DNA of 64,000 nucleotides from CAVUPF01 sp963803755 (GCA_963803755.1 CAWDNP010000011.1:124001-188000); one strand, 5' to 3'; shown: positions 45,423 to 53,095, numbered from the stretch's first letter. Made by a program: numbers and translations. The notes: generated by a model from the sequence alone, not told the origin.

Positions 45423-46057
45423 GCGACGTCGTCGTCGATGCCTGCGTGGTGCTGGCGTTGGTGTTGCGCGAGCGGCGGGCTGAGGACGTCAGCCGTCAAC
45501 TGGGCGAGTGGTCCGCCGAAGGGACCGCCCTCCATGCCCCGGCGCTCGCCCACTATGAGATCGCCAGCGGGCTTACCCGCCGCCGGGCGGGCGGTGGACT
45601 CAGCAGCGAGGACGTCACCGAGGCCTGGGCCATCGTCGACGGGCTTGGCCTGATCCTGCACGAGCCGGCCGACGGCGGGCGCGTAGTCGGGATCGCCTGC
45701 GAGCTGGAACGACATTCCGCCTACGACGCTGCCTATCTGACACTTGCGGAGCGGCTCGGAGTGGATCTGTGGACGCTCGACGGGCCGCTCTTCCGCAACG
45801 CCGGTGGACGTCGCGAGCACCGGGTGCGGGTGATCGAGGCGGTGCCGGCGACCGTCGAGCGGGCGATTGGAGAACCTGATGCCGTCGAGTTGCTCGAGGC
45901 AGTGGACGACGCGCCCGCCGGCGCTAGGGGTGGAGTACTGGAGCTGCGGCCTGGCGGCACGGCGATGGTGGAGATCCTCGAGCCCGAGCTCGGTCCCGCC
46001 GCGCGGATCATCTTCGCGCCGCTCGAGAAGCTGCGCGTCGTCGATCCGGCCTCTTAG
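45419..46057 (+). CDS. PIN-domain toxin fused to a DUF4926-like C-terminal domain
   Basis: 212 residues, longer than the usual 130-140 of VapC. Residues 1-~135 are a PIN domain: VVVDACVVLALVLRERRAED (first Asp), HAPALAHYEIASGL (Glu), SAYDAAYLTLAERLG (Asp) and LWTLDGPLFRN (last Asp). This is a Mg-dependent RNase fold. Residues ~140-212 (VERAIGEPDAVELLEAVDDA, PAGARGGVLEL) align by eye with the free-standing DUF4926-like protein at 47197-47406 (HAIGEIDVVELLDSVGKWPA). The fusion may add a binding or regulatory module (inference). It overlaps the antitoxin gene by four bases. Confidence 0.8.
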   Translation: MSDVVVDACVVLALVLRERRAEDVSRQLGEWSAEGTALHAPALAHYEIASGLTRRRAGGGLSSEDVTEAWAIVDGLGLILHEPADGGRVVGIACELERHSAYDAAYLTLAERLGVDLWTLDGPLFRNAGGRREHRVRVIEAVPATVERAIGEPDAVELLEAVDDAPAGARGGVLELRPGGTAMVEILEPELGPAARIIFAPLEKLRVVDPAS

Positions 46058-46071
46058 TTGATTTCTGACAC

Positions 46072-46257
46072 CTAGCTCGACGGAGAGGTTGGCTTCGCCG
46101 AGCGCCTCTTGCCGTGAAAGGCGAAGGTCAGCGGCGGTCGACCCGGCGCCTCCATCCGACGGTGCGACCCTGACTGGCGAACCACCTTGTAGCTCAGCGA
46201 CTCGCGTTCCAAGGCCGCCAGCAGTTGCTTCGACTTGACGGAAGGAAGCTGCGCCAT
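46072..46257 (-). CDS. HicA-like toxin
   Basis: 61 residues from ATG 46257: MAQLPSVKSKQLLAALERES, then VVRQSGSHRRMEAPGRPPLT. The GSH motif with the catalytic-type His and the LTFAFHGK strand fit the HicA/YcfA double-stranded-RNA-binding-like fold. The end (RRSAKPTSPSS) does not look like a normal HicA C-terminus and may be altered. No HicB partner is adjacent. It runs opposite to its neighbours and is convergent with the PIN fusion gene. Confidence 0.7.
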   Translation of the reverse strand: MAQLPSVKSKQLLAALERESLSYKVVRQSGSHRRMEAPGRPPLTFAFHGKRRSAKPTSPSS

Positions 46258-46299
46258 GAGGTGCGAGCGTAACGGCCGCGGTCTGAGGAAAGCGGGTCA

Positions 46300-46600
46300 T
46301 GCGGGGGCTCCAGCGGGAGTCGGTGTCGCCGGGACGTCAGGGGTGCTTGGCTTGGAAGCTCGGGCGACCGGGTGGGCGCCAAAGACAGAGGGGGAACAGA
46401 CGGGGGCGGCCCCAACCCCAGGGGCAGGGAACTTCCCGGAGCCAAGGCCGACCGCGTCGCTACCGGGAACCCGGAGAAGTGGGGTCCCCTGCTGTGGAGC
46501 CCGGTGAGGCCGGTCTCCGGTTGCGCCGTCAGCCAGGGAGGGACGACGGACGCAGCTTTGCGGAAGGTGGTGGAGACGGCAGGTGGCGGGGAAACCCGAG
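46300..46600. repeat. Boundary repeat C, copy 3
   Basis: The longest copy. Contains GGGGTGCTTGGCTTGG, GGTGGGCGCCAAAGACAGAG, GCGCCGTCAGCCAGGGAGGG and GCAGCTTTGCGGAAGGTGGT. It separates the HicA-like gene from the DUF6883 pair. Confidence 0.65.
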
Positions 46601-46809
46601 AGGAGGCCGGTGAGTGGGCGGGCGCCCGGGATACGCGTAAGCCGCGAAGGTGTTGGCGAGTGTAGGGGTTGAGTGGGGCTCGGAGGAGGGGCGGCGGTGA
46701 GGTCGGCGGTCGGTGGCTGGAGGTCGGTCCCCCCTCCCCTACGCCGGAGCGTGTTAAGGCTCGGGTCGCGGGGGGGCGGATCGGGGGTGGGGTTCGTCTT
46801 AAGGGTGAG

Positions 46810-47184
46810 ATGACGTGGCCACCGAAGGTCGGCGATTCCCTCCCCCGCGCCGCGGAGGCCGTCGGCGCCCGGCGCAAGCTCGCCACCTACTCGCTGGACA
46901 CGGCTCACAAACGAGGTGGGCCTAAGGCTCGTAGGTTTGAGCGAATCCTCGGAATCACGATCCGGGACATCGACTACCTCGAAGGTGCGATCCAGACCGG
47001 AATCCTGGTGGTGCCGGTCGGTGCCGTTCGCGATAACCCCCCCTGGGGAATCAACTGCGTGGTCGAAGTGCCCGTGCGTGGTCGCGGTGAGAGGAGCGAG
47101 CGCGCGATCAACGTCAGAACGGCTTGGGAGCTGATCGACGCCGAAGCCGCACCGCGACTGGTAACCGCTTTTCTCGACCCCTAA
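46810..47184 (+). CDS. DUF6883-like protein
   Basis: 124 residues from ATG 46810. LPRAAEAVGARRKLATYSLD, THKRGGPKARRFERILGI-type and LEGAIQTGILVVPVGAVRDN resemble the DUF6883 family (LP.A..A, KL..Y.L, G..KA..F...LG). It ends 12 bases before the DUF4926-like gene, which has its own GGAGGAG site. The biochemical function is not known. Position inside a toxin-antitoxin array suggests a two-gene toxin or immunity-type module (inference). Confidence 0.7.
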   Translation: MTWPPKVGDSLPRAAEAVGARRKLATYSLDTAHKRGGPKARRFERILGITIRDIDYLEGAIQTGILVVPVGAVRDNPPWGINCVVEVPVRGRGERSERAINVRTAWELIDAEAAPRLVTAFLDP

Positions 47185-47196
47185 ACTGGAGGAGCC

Positions 47197-47406
47197 ATGA
47201 CCGCCGTCAAGCACGCAATCGGTGAAATCGACGTCGTCGAACTGCTTGACAGCGTCGGTAAGTGGCCGGCTGGAACTGAGGGCACGGTGGTGAGCGACCA
47301 CGGGGACATCAAGCTGGTCGAGATCTCCGACGATCGGGGCGTGATGCTCGACCTGATCTCGGTCCCCGAGCCGCGGTTGAAGCTGGTCATCAAGTACAGC
47401 GACTAG
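47197..47406 (+). CDS. DUF4926-like small protein
   Basis: 69 residues from ATG 47197 with GGAGGAG 5 bases upstream. HAIGEIDVVELLDSVGKWPA, GTEGTVVSDHGDIKLVEISD. A homologous segment is fused to the C-terminus of the PIN toxin at 45419-46057. Probably a small beta-barrel protein acting as the partner of the preceding DUF6883-like protein. Confidence 0.72.
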   Translation: MTAVKHAIGEIDVVELLDSVGKWPAGTEGTVVSDHGDIKLVEISDDRGVMLDLISVPEPRLKLVIKYSD

Positions 47407-47479
47407 AGCGCGAGGGGCAACGCCTGAGGAGGCAGCGCGGGTCATGCGGGGGCTCCGGAGGTGAGGGCAAGGGACGGAT

Positions 47480-47830
47480 GAGCGGCCCTAGCCCGGAGGG
47501 CGGTGGTCGGCTGGGCGCCAAAAAAAGCTGGACCGGAGCAGCTACCGACGCGGGGGCTGCCGGGGCGATGGAGGTCGTGGGGGTGGTTGGCGGGCATGGC
47601 GGGCTCTGCGGCCTGCCCGTCCGCCTGCTTAAACCCGCGCGGGCGGGCGGAGTCGCGGGCGCTGGGGGCACTGCGGGTGGAGGATGGCGCGAAGCGAGCG
47701 AACGGGGCAGCAGATGCGAGCGACCCGAGTCCGGGGCTGGGAAGGTCCCCGAAGCTCGTTGGGCCGCTCGCACTGCCGTACGGTCGGCGCCGTCCGCCAG
47801 GGAAAACGATCGGGCGCCGTTGACGTCGTC
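47480..47830. repeat. Boundary repeat C, diverged copy 4, in a long gene-free stretch
   Basis: GGTCGGCTGGGCGCCAAA (47504) and GCGCCGTCCGCCAGGGAAAA (47786) match blocks of repeat C. The rest of 47407-48201 is GC-rich, has no gene I can support, and leads into the antitoxin-GNAT module. Confidence 0.45.
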
Positions 47831-48201
47831 GGAGAGATAGCGCGACGGACGCCGGTTGCACAGGGTCACCGACGGCCAACTCCCGGGTGGGACAACCCGG
47901 AAAGCGTTTGGAGCCGGCGGCGATCTGCATGGCCCCTCGAGCGCGAGAGATAACGTCGAGGGGCCGTAGGCCTCGCGCGCCAGGGAGGACGGCGAGAGCC
48001 ATCTGGGGGAGCCCTGCTGCCTCGGGGGCGCGGGCTCGAAGGATTGCTGTGGGGGCGGGCGCGGGCTCGTAGGGGGTGACAGGGAGCCGCGGCGGGGAGC
48101 TGGGAGCGACGGCGGATGCCGTGGATACCCCCATCTTTGCTACTGCCCCCCTGCGACGTGGGGGGTTGGTTGGGCAGAGGGGTGGGTTGTACAATCCCGC
48201 T

Positions 48202-48393
48202 GTGGCTGCTCCTGTCTTGAACCTTCCCAATCTCGCTGAGCCGGTGACCTTCACCGGCTCCGACGCCGAGCGCTTCCTTGCGGAGTTGCCGACAGAGCTT
48301 TCTCCCGCCGAGGAAGCCCGATTGGGTGAGAGCGTGCGCGCGGCGGAAGCGTCGATGACAGACGATCCGGCAAACGCCGTCTTCGCCAAGTAG
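48202..48393 (+). CDS. Antitoxin-like small protein upstream of GNAT toxin
   Basis: 63 residues from GTG 48202: VAAPVLNLPNLAEPVTFTGS, then FLAELPTELSPAEEARLGES and an acidic end. It lies 11 bases before the GNAT gene. Size, charge and position fit an antitoxin of a GNAT-type module. No named family is assigned. Start chosen because upstream codons are GC-rich repeat sequence. Confidence 0.6.
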   Translation: MAAPVLNLPNLAEPVTFTGSDAERFLAELPTELSPAEEARLGESVRAAEASMTDDPANAVFAK

Positions 48394-48404
48394 GCGGCTA
48401 CTGA

Positions 48405-49031
48405 ATGCGCGAAGTGGCTCGCTTCGAGCCGCCAGCGAGCGAGGCGCTGAGTGAGGCGGTGGCTCGATTCGATTGCGTGCAGCAACTGCGTCCGGACGGG
48501 AGTCCCGACCCAGGCGAGGGGATGGTTCGCAACTTTCTGCGAGGCGGCGGTTATGAGATCGCCGCCGAGGCGGGAACCGGCACCACCTACATGCTGGGCG
48601 ATACACAAGCCATGCCGGGGCGACTGCTCGGCTACGTCACGCTGGCGCTCAGCCAGATCAAGCTCACCACCGGCGAGCGGAGGGGGGGTGAGGGCCTGGG
48701 GGAGGTTCGCCAGGGCGACTTCGGGGCGATTCGCGTTGCGATGATCGGCGTCGACAAGGACTTCCGCGGCAGAGGCCACGGCAAAGCGCTGTTGGATGCC
48801 GCCATCCTGCACACGGCGCGGATCAACCGCGAGGTCTCGGTGCGCTTCATCATCGCCGACGCCGTCAAGACCCAAACCGATTGGTACAAGCGTCAGGGCT
48901 TTGTCGAGAACCGCGCCAAAGCCGAGGTCGAGCGGCTGGGACGAGTCGCTGAGCGAACAGGGATAGCCGCCGTCAGCATGAGGCTCGACCTTGGCCCAGA
49001 CCCTCGCCGTCTCCTCGGCGGGGGCGGATAG
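48405..49031 (+). CDS. GNAT-family acetyltransferase, probable toxin
   Basis: 208 residues. The acetyl-CoA binding motif is visible as AIRVAMIGVDKDFRGRGHGK followed by ALLDAAILHTARINREVSVR (Q/R-x-x-G-x-G type, RGRGHGKAL). FIIADAVKTQTDWYKRQGFV is the typical motif B region (YKRQGF). Chromosomal GNAT toxins acetylate charged tRNA. The small gene just upstream and the surrounding array suggest that role here (inference). An ordinary N-acetyltransferase remains possible. Confidence 0.78.
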   Translation: MREVARFEPPASEALSEAVARFDCVQQLRPDGSPDPGEGMVRNFLRGGGYEIAAEAGTGTTYMLGDTQAMPGRLLGYVTLALSQIKLTTGERRGGEGLGEVRQGDFGAIRVAMIGVDKDFRGRGHGKALLDAAILHTARINREVSVRFIIADAVKTQTDWYKRQGFVENRAKAEVERLGRVAERTGIAAVSMRLDLGPDPRRLLGGGG

Positions 49032-49044
49032 CGGAGCTGAGTCT

Positions 49045-49130
49045 AGGGTCGGAGCGTGGTCGCTCGTCCGTAGGGCGGTGTCGGGGTACGAAGCGTTTAC
49101 TGAGGCACCTAAGGGGGCGGTGGTCCCTGC
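49045..49130. repeat. Boundary repeat B, copy 2
   Basis: GGGGTACGAAGCGTTTACTG and AGGCACCTAAGGGGGCGGTG blocks, matching copies near 50300, 51180, 53050 and 53990. Lies between the GNAT module and the HTH/ParE-like module. Confidence 0.65.
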
Positions 49131-49232
49131 GAGGGACATTGCTGGCGGCCGCTTACGCGGTGAAGAGGTTTGGGTGGGATGGGGGGTCATGGTCGGTGAG
49201 GCAAGGGGTCGGTTAGGCAAGTGGTGTTGGTT

Positions 49233-49262
49233 GGGCGGGGGTGGGTTGGTGCGGGGGGCGGG
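49233..49262 (+). other. G-quadruplex-type sequence
   Basis: Four G-runs with short loops (GGGCGGGGGTGGG, a 7-base loop, GGGGGGCGGG), in a strand-asymmetric G/T-rich stretch (about 49190-49310) upstream of the HTH antitoxin gene. Pattern only; a structure is not proved. Confidence 0.45.
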
Positions 49263-49374
49263 TTGGTTCTTTAGTGGGGGTGGGTGGATTTGTTAGTTAG
49301 AGGGCGGTTGGAGTGGGGACATAGACGTTGGGAAAACTGCGGTTATTTCCGAAACGATCTGCTAGGCTGCCAGC

Positions 49375-49854
49375 ATGTCCCCGACCACCGGTCCCACACA
49401 GCTGCGACGCCGTGCCGCGCTGGCGCGGCTGGAGGCCGAAGAGCTGGTCGACGCGGTGTCCGAGCTGCGTGCCGCTTCGCGCTCGGAGGGCGAGCTGAAG
49501 CGAGCCGTGAAACGCGTGGAGATATTGAGCGCTCGGGTTCAGGCGGCACTCGACCTGCCGGGGGGCCTCGCGGTCAGCCAGGCGGCTGAGCGACTGGAAG
49601 TGAGCGAACCGACGATTCGCAAATGGCTCGACGAAGGACTCCTGAACCGGGTTGAGGGGCGCAAGCCGGTGGAGATCTCTCAGCGCAGCGTGATCGAGGT
49701 CGAGCGGGCGCTGGAGTCGGTGCGAGAGAGCTACCCGGCGCGGCGCTGGAGCGAGGCGCTTGCTGCCTTCCTTCACGATCGCGATCTGCTGGGCCAAGAG
49801 TGGGCCCGCGAGGGGATCGAGCAGTTGAAGCGCGGCGATCTGGTCGAGCGCTGA
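49375..49854 (+). CDS. Antitoxin with helix-turn-helix domain
   Basis: 159 residues from ATG 49375. An N-terminal helical part is followed by a MerR/excisionase-like HTH at about 64-100 (LAVSQAAERLEVSEPTIRKW, LDEGLLNRVEGRK). The C-terminal FLHDRDLLGQEWAREGIEQL is closely similar to the end of the small protein at 56176-56382 (ILHDSDLLGQDWARVGFEQL), probably a toxin-binding segment. It is followed after 9 bases by a ParE/RelE-like gene, so it is likely its autoregulating antitoxin. Confidence 0.78.
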   Translation: MSPTTGPTQLRRRAALARLEAEELVDAVSELRAASRSEGELKRAVKRVEILSARVQAALDLPGGLAVSQAAERLEVSEPTIRKWLDEGLLNRVEGRKPVEISQRSVIEVERALESVRESYPARRWSEALAAFLHDRDLLGQEWAREGIEQLKRGDLVER

Positions 49855-49863
49855 GCGGGAGCG

Positions 49864-50289
49864 ATGGCCGGCGAGGGCTTCGCGGTTCGGGCGACGCCAG
49901 CGGCCGCGGAGGCGATCGCCGCGCTGCGGGGCACGGCGCGCAAACGGTATGAGGCCTTCGAGGGAGAATTGGGAAAGCAGGGCTGCAAGGTCGCCGGCTA
50001 CCGTCTGCTGGCGACGGAGGGGGGCGGTTACTCGGAGTACTGCTGCAAGCGGCTGGTCGGAGACTGGCGGGTGATCACGACCTTCGAGCCGGGTGTGGCC
50101 ATCGTCGTGGCGGTCGGCCAACATGACGAGCGGGGCTTCTACGCCGAGCTGGCGAAGACGCTTGCGATCGGCGCGATCGGCCAGGGGCGCGAGGAGAAAC
50201 CGGACTGCTGCGGAGAGGGCGGCTGGCCGACAGTGGGGTCGACGCGGGAGGAGCGAGGGGGCGGGACGAAGGTGGTCGGTGGTGCCTGA
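49864..50289 (+). CDS. RelE/ParE-like toxin with repeat-derived C-terminus
   Basis: 141 residues from ATG 49864. RATPAAAEAIAALRGTARKR, GCKVAGYRLLATEGG, KRLVGDWRVITTFEPGVAIV and VAVGQHDERGFYAEL fit the RelE/ParE-type fold pattern (small N-terminal helices, then R...Y...VVAV-H strands). The last ~12 residues (EERGGGTKVVGGA) are encoded by boundary repeat B, so the original stop was probably lost or moved when the repeat arrived. Confidence 0.7.
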   Translation: MAGEGFAVRATPAAAEAIAALRGTARKRYEAFEGELGKQGCKVAGYRLLATEGGGYSEYCCKRLVGDWRVITTFEPGVAIVVAVGQHDERGFYAELAKTLAIGAIGQGREEKPDCCGEGGWPTVGSTREERGGGTKVVGGA

Positions 50290-50375
50290 GGCGGTGGCTG
50301 GGTACGACGCGGTTACTGCAACTGCTGCACCTAAGGGGGCGAGGGTGCGGGCGGATCGGCTGGCGTTGGGGGTCA
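50265..50375. repeat. Boundary repeat B, copy 3
   Basis: GACGAAGGTGGTCGGTGGT, GGGTACGACGCGGTTACTGC, AACTGCTGCACCTAAGGGGG and AGGGTGCGGGCGGATCGG. It overlaps the 3' end of the preceding toxin gene. Confidence 0.7.
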
Positions 50376-50522
50376 TGCGGAGACCCCCAGTGGGCGTGAG
50401 TGGGCGGCGGGGGTTGGTTGGGCGAGGGGGGTCGATTCGGAGGCCGCGTACGTCTTGCAGTTGGGATGGCGCTCAACCGGCCCAACCGCGGGACCGTTGG
50501 AGGTGATCGGTACCCTGTGGCT

Positions 50523-50708
50523 ATGGCTCTCACGACCAAAGATGCCGAGCTCGAGAAACGCCTTGCCGTAATCGAACGGACGCTTGGGATGTATGCCCAC
50601 GTAGCACCCGGGGTTAGCCTGGTTGACGAGCTGATCGCCGACCGACGCGCCGAAGCGCGGGCTGAGGACCTGGCCGAAGAGGCCGAGCGGCGTGGTGGCC
50701 AAAGCTAA
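50523..50708 (+). CDS. VapB-like antitoxin
   Basis: 61 residues from ATG 50523 (MALTTKDAELEKRLAVIERT), with an in-frame GTG two codons earlier. The acidic end LIADRRAEARAEDLAEEAER is typical of PIN-binding antitoxins. It overlaps the toxin start by 17 bases. Confidence 0.7.
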   Translation: MALTTKDAELEKRLAVIERTLGMYAHVAPGVSLVDELIADRRAEARAEDLAEEAERRGGQS

Positions 50709-51111
50709 AGCGCCAACCGTAGTTCTCGACGCCTCGGCGCTGATGGCGCATTTGAAGTCGGAGCCCGGGGCCGATGTCGTCGACGAAGCAATGAAGCACC
50801 GGGCGGCGATCAGCATCGTGATCTGGGGCGAGGTGCTGAGCAAGCTGGCAGAGCGGGGCGAGGACCCAGAGGAAGTCGCGAAGGAGCTAAAGGCCGAGGG
50901 ACTGATCGGCGGAGTGATCGCGATCGAGCCGGTCAGCGAGGAGGACTGCATCGCCATCGCGCGGCTGAGGGTGAAGACTCGCAAACGGGGGATCTCGCAG
51001 TCGGACCGGACCTGCATGGCGCTAGCCGCGCGACTCAAAGTGCCGGCGCTGACTAGCGACCACAAATGGACGGAAGTCGACATCGACGCAGAGGTGCAGT
51101 TGTTTCGGTGA
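50692..51111 (+). CDS. VapC-like PIN-domain toxin
   Basis: 139 residues from GTG 50692. VVLDASALMAHLKSEPGADV has the first Asp; SIVIWGEVLSKLAERGE the Glu; GISQSDRTCMALAARLKVPA the third acidic residue; LTSDHKWTEVD the last Asp. The four-acid PIN pattern is intact. VapC enzymes cleave tRNA, rRNA or mRNA. A hairpin pair follows downstream at 51301-51360. Confidence 0.85.
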   Translation: MVAKAKAPTVVLDASALMAHLKSEPGADVVDEAMKHRAAISIVIWGEVLSKLAERGEDPEEVAKELKAEGLIGGVIAIEPVSEEDCIAIARLRVKTRKRGISQSDRTCMALAARLKVPALTSDHKWTEVDIDAEVQLFR

Positions 51112-51144
51112 GGGGCGGCGGGGGTGGTGCTGGCCGCGGAGGAG

Positions 51145-51220
51145 GGACGAAGGTGGTCGGGGGTCCGTGGGGCGGGGGCGGGGTACGACGCGGTTACTGA
51201 TGCACCTAGGGGGGCGGGGC
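51145..51220. repeat. Boundary repeat B, copy 4
   Basis: GACGAAGGTGGTCGGGGGTC, CGTGGGGCGGGGGCGGGGTA and CGACGCGGTTACTGATGCAC. Located directly after the VapC-like gene. Confidence 0.7.
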
Positions 51221-51300
51221 GGCGTGAATCGGCGTCACCGATACTCGGTGCGGCAACCCCTGACCCTCGAACAACTACTGACACTACGACTCTCCGTTCT

Positions 51301-51360
51301 GCTGAGTTCTACCCAAGAACTCAGCCCCTGACTATTGGACTGCGCTGCACCCAGCAGCGC
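51301..51360. terminator. Two consecutive hairpins with identical ACCCA loops
   Basis: GCTGAGTTCT-ACCCA-AGAACTCAGC (51301-51325, 10-bp perfect stem) and GCGCTGC-ACCCA-GCAGCGC (51342-51360, 7-bp perfect stem). They share the loop but not the stem. They lie in a 544-bp gene-free stretch between the VapBC and RelBE modules. A terminator role is possible. Confidence 0.55.
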
Positions 51361-51655
51361 TACTCGCCGGTTAAAACCCCTGCTCTGTCGGGAGTTGCGG
51401 CCTGCGAGAGAATGGACGTTATCGCATGACCCCAGCGGCCGTCAAGAGTTGGCTGGAGATTACCTAGAAAAGGCCACATTTCTGACGGATGGTTTTGTTC
51501 GTCGTTTGCGGGGGGTTTGCGGTGCAGAGCGAGCTCAAAAGAAGCGACTAGGCGAAGGTCTAGGACAGCTTCTGAAGGGGTGCAAGGGACGGAAACACGG
51601 ACGTGCCTCAGCCCTCGCGGTTGCGGTTTTGGGGGGCGGGGGTACCATTTCGGTC

Positions 51656-51913
51656 GTGACCGCTCGCGAGATCGCTGCGCAGGTTTTGAAGGAGCTGCCC
51701 GAGGAGAAGGTGTCTGCTGCGCTGGAAGCACTGCGAGCAGTCGAGAGCGATGACGATCCGGTAATCCACCGGCTTGAGGATGTCCCCCTGGAGGATGAGG
51801 AGATCTCCGCCGAGGAGGAGGCGGCGGTCCAGGAGGTCCGCGACGAATTGGCGGCGGGCGTGCCGACGATCTCCCACGAAGAGATCAAGCGCGAGTTCGG
51901 CTTAGATAAGTGA
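51656..51913 (+). CDS. RelB-like antitoxin
   Basis: 85 residues from GTG 51656: VTAREIAAQVLKELPEEKVS, AALEALRAVESDDDPV, then a strongly acidic region and the C-terminal GVPTISHEEIKREFGLDK, a form common in RelB/AxeM-type antitoxins. Stop overlaps the toxin start (GTGA). Confidence 0.8.
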   Translation: MTAREIAAQVLKELPEEKVSAALEALRAVESDDDPVIHRLEDVPLEDEEISAEEEAAVQEVRDELAAGVPTISHEEIKREFGLDK

Positions 51914-52176
51914 GCGACGCTCACCGGCGAGTCCGCTACGTGCCGCAGGCGCGGCGCGATCTGCGTCGTCTCGACCCCCAAGTCAGGACGCGCGTGATCC
52001 TGGCCATAGAGCGTATGGCCGATGACGATCCCCGTGCCGACGTGCGTAGGCTCACCGGAAGCGACGAGTTGCGACTGCGGGTCGGCGAGTGGCGGGTGCG
52101 CTTCAAGCGCGACGCCGAGAAGCACGAGATCGTCGTCTTGCGCGTTCTGCCGCGGGGGAAGGCTTACAAGCGCTGA
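51910..52176 (+). CDS. RelE/ParE-family toxin
   Basis: 88 residues from GTG 51910. YVPQARRDLRRLDPQVRTRV, DPRADVRRLTGSDELRLRVG, EWRVRFKRDAEKHEIVVLRV, LPRGKAYKR. This is the standard RelE layout (A...L..L, V..L.G....R.R.G.WR..F, I.VL.V..R...YK). Probable ribosome-dependent mRNA endonuclease or gyrase inhibitor; the subtype cannot be told. Confidence 0.88.
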   Translation: MSDAHRRVRYVPQARRDLRRLDPQVRTRVILAIERMADDDPRADVRRLTGSDELRLRVGEWRVRFKRDAEKHEIVVLRVLPRGKAYKR

Positions 52177-52280
52177 GGTGCAGTGCTTCGATGAGGGGCG
52201 GGGGTGGTTGCGGAGAGGCGCATCAGCTTGCTCCTCCCCCACGCTCGGGCGGTAGCGGTACTCGAAGGCCGTCGGAGGGA

Positions 52281-52782
52281 TCAGGCGGAGTGGACAACGC
52301 CGAAACGCTCGTCGAAGGCGTCGCAATCCTCGACCGCGATCGCTTGGACGAAGCGGCTTGCGGTAACAGTGAAGCGGTCGAGGAAGCCGACGCTGCCGAG
52401 CAGGACAAAGCTGTAGCTGTGCCAGCCCTCGATGAAGCCGACCTGGGCCTGCCACTCGCGATACTCACTGACCTCAGCGTCGCCGGCATGCAGTCTCAGC
52501 GAAATCGTCTTGTACTGGGCCTTGTGGTACTTGCCGCCGACCCCGTGACTGGTTTCGCCCTCGTTGTCATCGAGGTCAATACCGAGTTCTTCGGCGAGCA
52601 GATCGCTGGCGAGGACCGCATCGGCACCGGTGTCCACCAATCCATCCAGCACCGTCGTCGTTCTCTCCGGCGTGAGCCAGGGAAACCTCAACGAAAGGGC
52701 GGAATATCGGCTGGTCCAGCCGGGTGGAATATGGATCCTCCCGGTACGGATACAACCACGGAAGCGGCTTGAGCTCAGCCAA
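52281..52782 (-). pseudogene. Retropepsin-like aspartic protease, apparently frameshifted
   Basis: The 3' frame encodes VLDGLVDTGADAVLASDLLA, with the catalytic D-T-G-A motif of clan AA proteases, followed by LGIDLDDNEGETSHGVGGKY. The 5' frame encodes LKPLPWLYPYREDPYSTRLD and QPIFRPFVEVSL, the usual opening of this family. The two are joined by a one-base shift near 52655-52670. A TTG at 52782 overlapping the upstream stop is the likely start. It pairs with the DUF5678-like gene upstream. A sequencing error would restore a protein of about 166 residues. Confidence 0.65.
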
Positions 52783-52966
52783 GACCGACCGGGATCGGCT
52801 CGTCGGGATACGGGACGCGACCACGTACCACGACATGGTTGCGGCCCTTGGCTTCCCGGAGGACGACCTTCGGATCCTCGTCGGCGATCACGATCTTGCC
52901 AGTACGTGCATCCATCGCCACGTACTTGCCCTCGTAGCCGGTGAAGTCGGTGCGAATCGGTTCCAT
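52775..52966 (-). CDS. DUF5678-like small protein
   Basis: 63 residues from ATG 52966 with GGAG 6 bases upstream. YEGKYVAMDARTGKIVIADE, DPKVVLREAKGRNHVVVRGR, VPYPDEPIPVG: the W/Y-V-A...G.I...D...V...A family pattern of DUF5678. It is followed by, and overlaps, the aspartic protease gene, a known neighbour type. A toxin-antitoxin-like role has been proposed only by association. Confidence 0.75.
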   Translation of the reverse strand: MEPIRTDFTGYEGKYVAMDARTGKIVIADEDPKVVLREAKGRNHVVVRGRVPYPDEPIPVGLG

Positions 52967-53004
52967 GCTGACTCCAAATGATACTCGTAGGTCAGGAGGG
53001 ATTG

Positions 53005-53095
53005 GGCGGGGCGAAGGTGGTCGGTGGTCCGTGGGGCGGGGGCGGTGGTTCGGGCGGTTACTGCAACTGCTGCACCTTGGGGGCGGTGGGTATCG
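53005..53095. repeat. Boundary repeat B, copy 5
   Basis: GGCGAAGGTGGTCGGTGGTC, CGTGGGGCGGGGGCGGTGGT and GCGGTTACTGCAACTGCTGC. Lies between the minus-strand DUF5678 pair and the next antitoxin. Confidence 0.7.

Noticed and set aside
43490..46300. A 936-codon minus-strand open frame
   Set aside because: It is antisense to two recognisable toxin-antitoxin modules and a PIN gene. Its translation is a low-complexity Ser/Pro/Arg mix.
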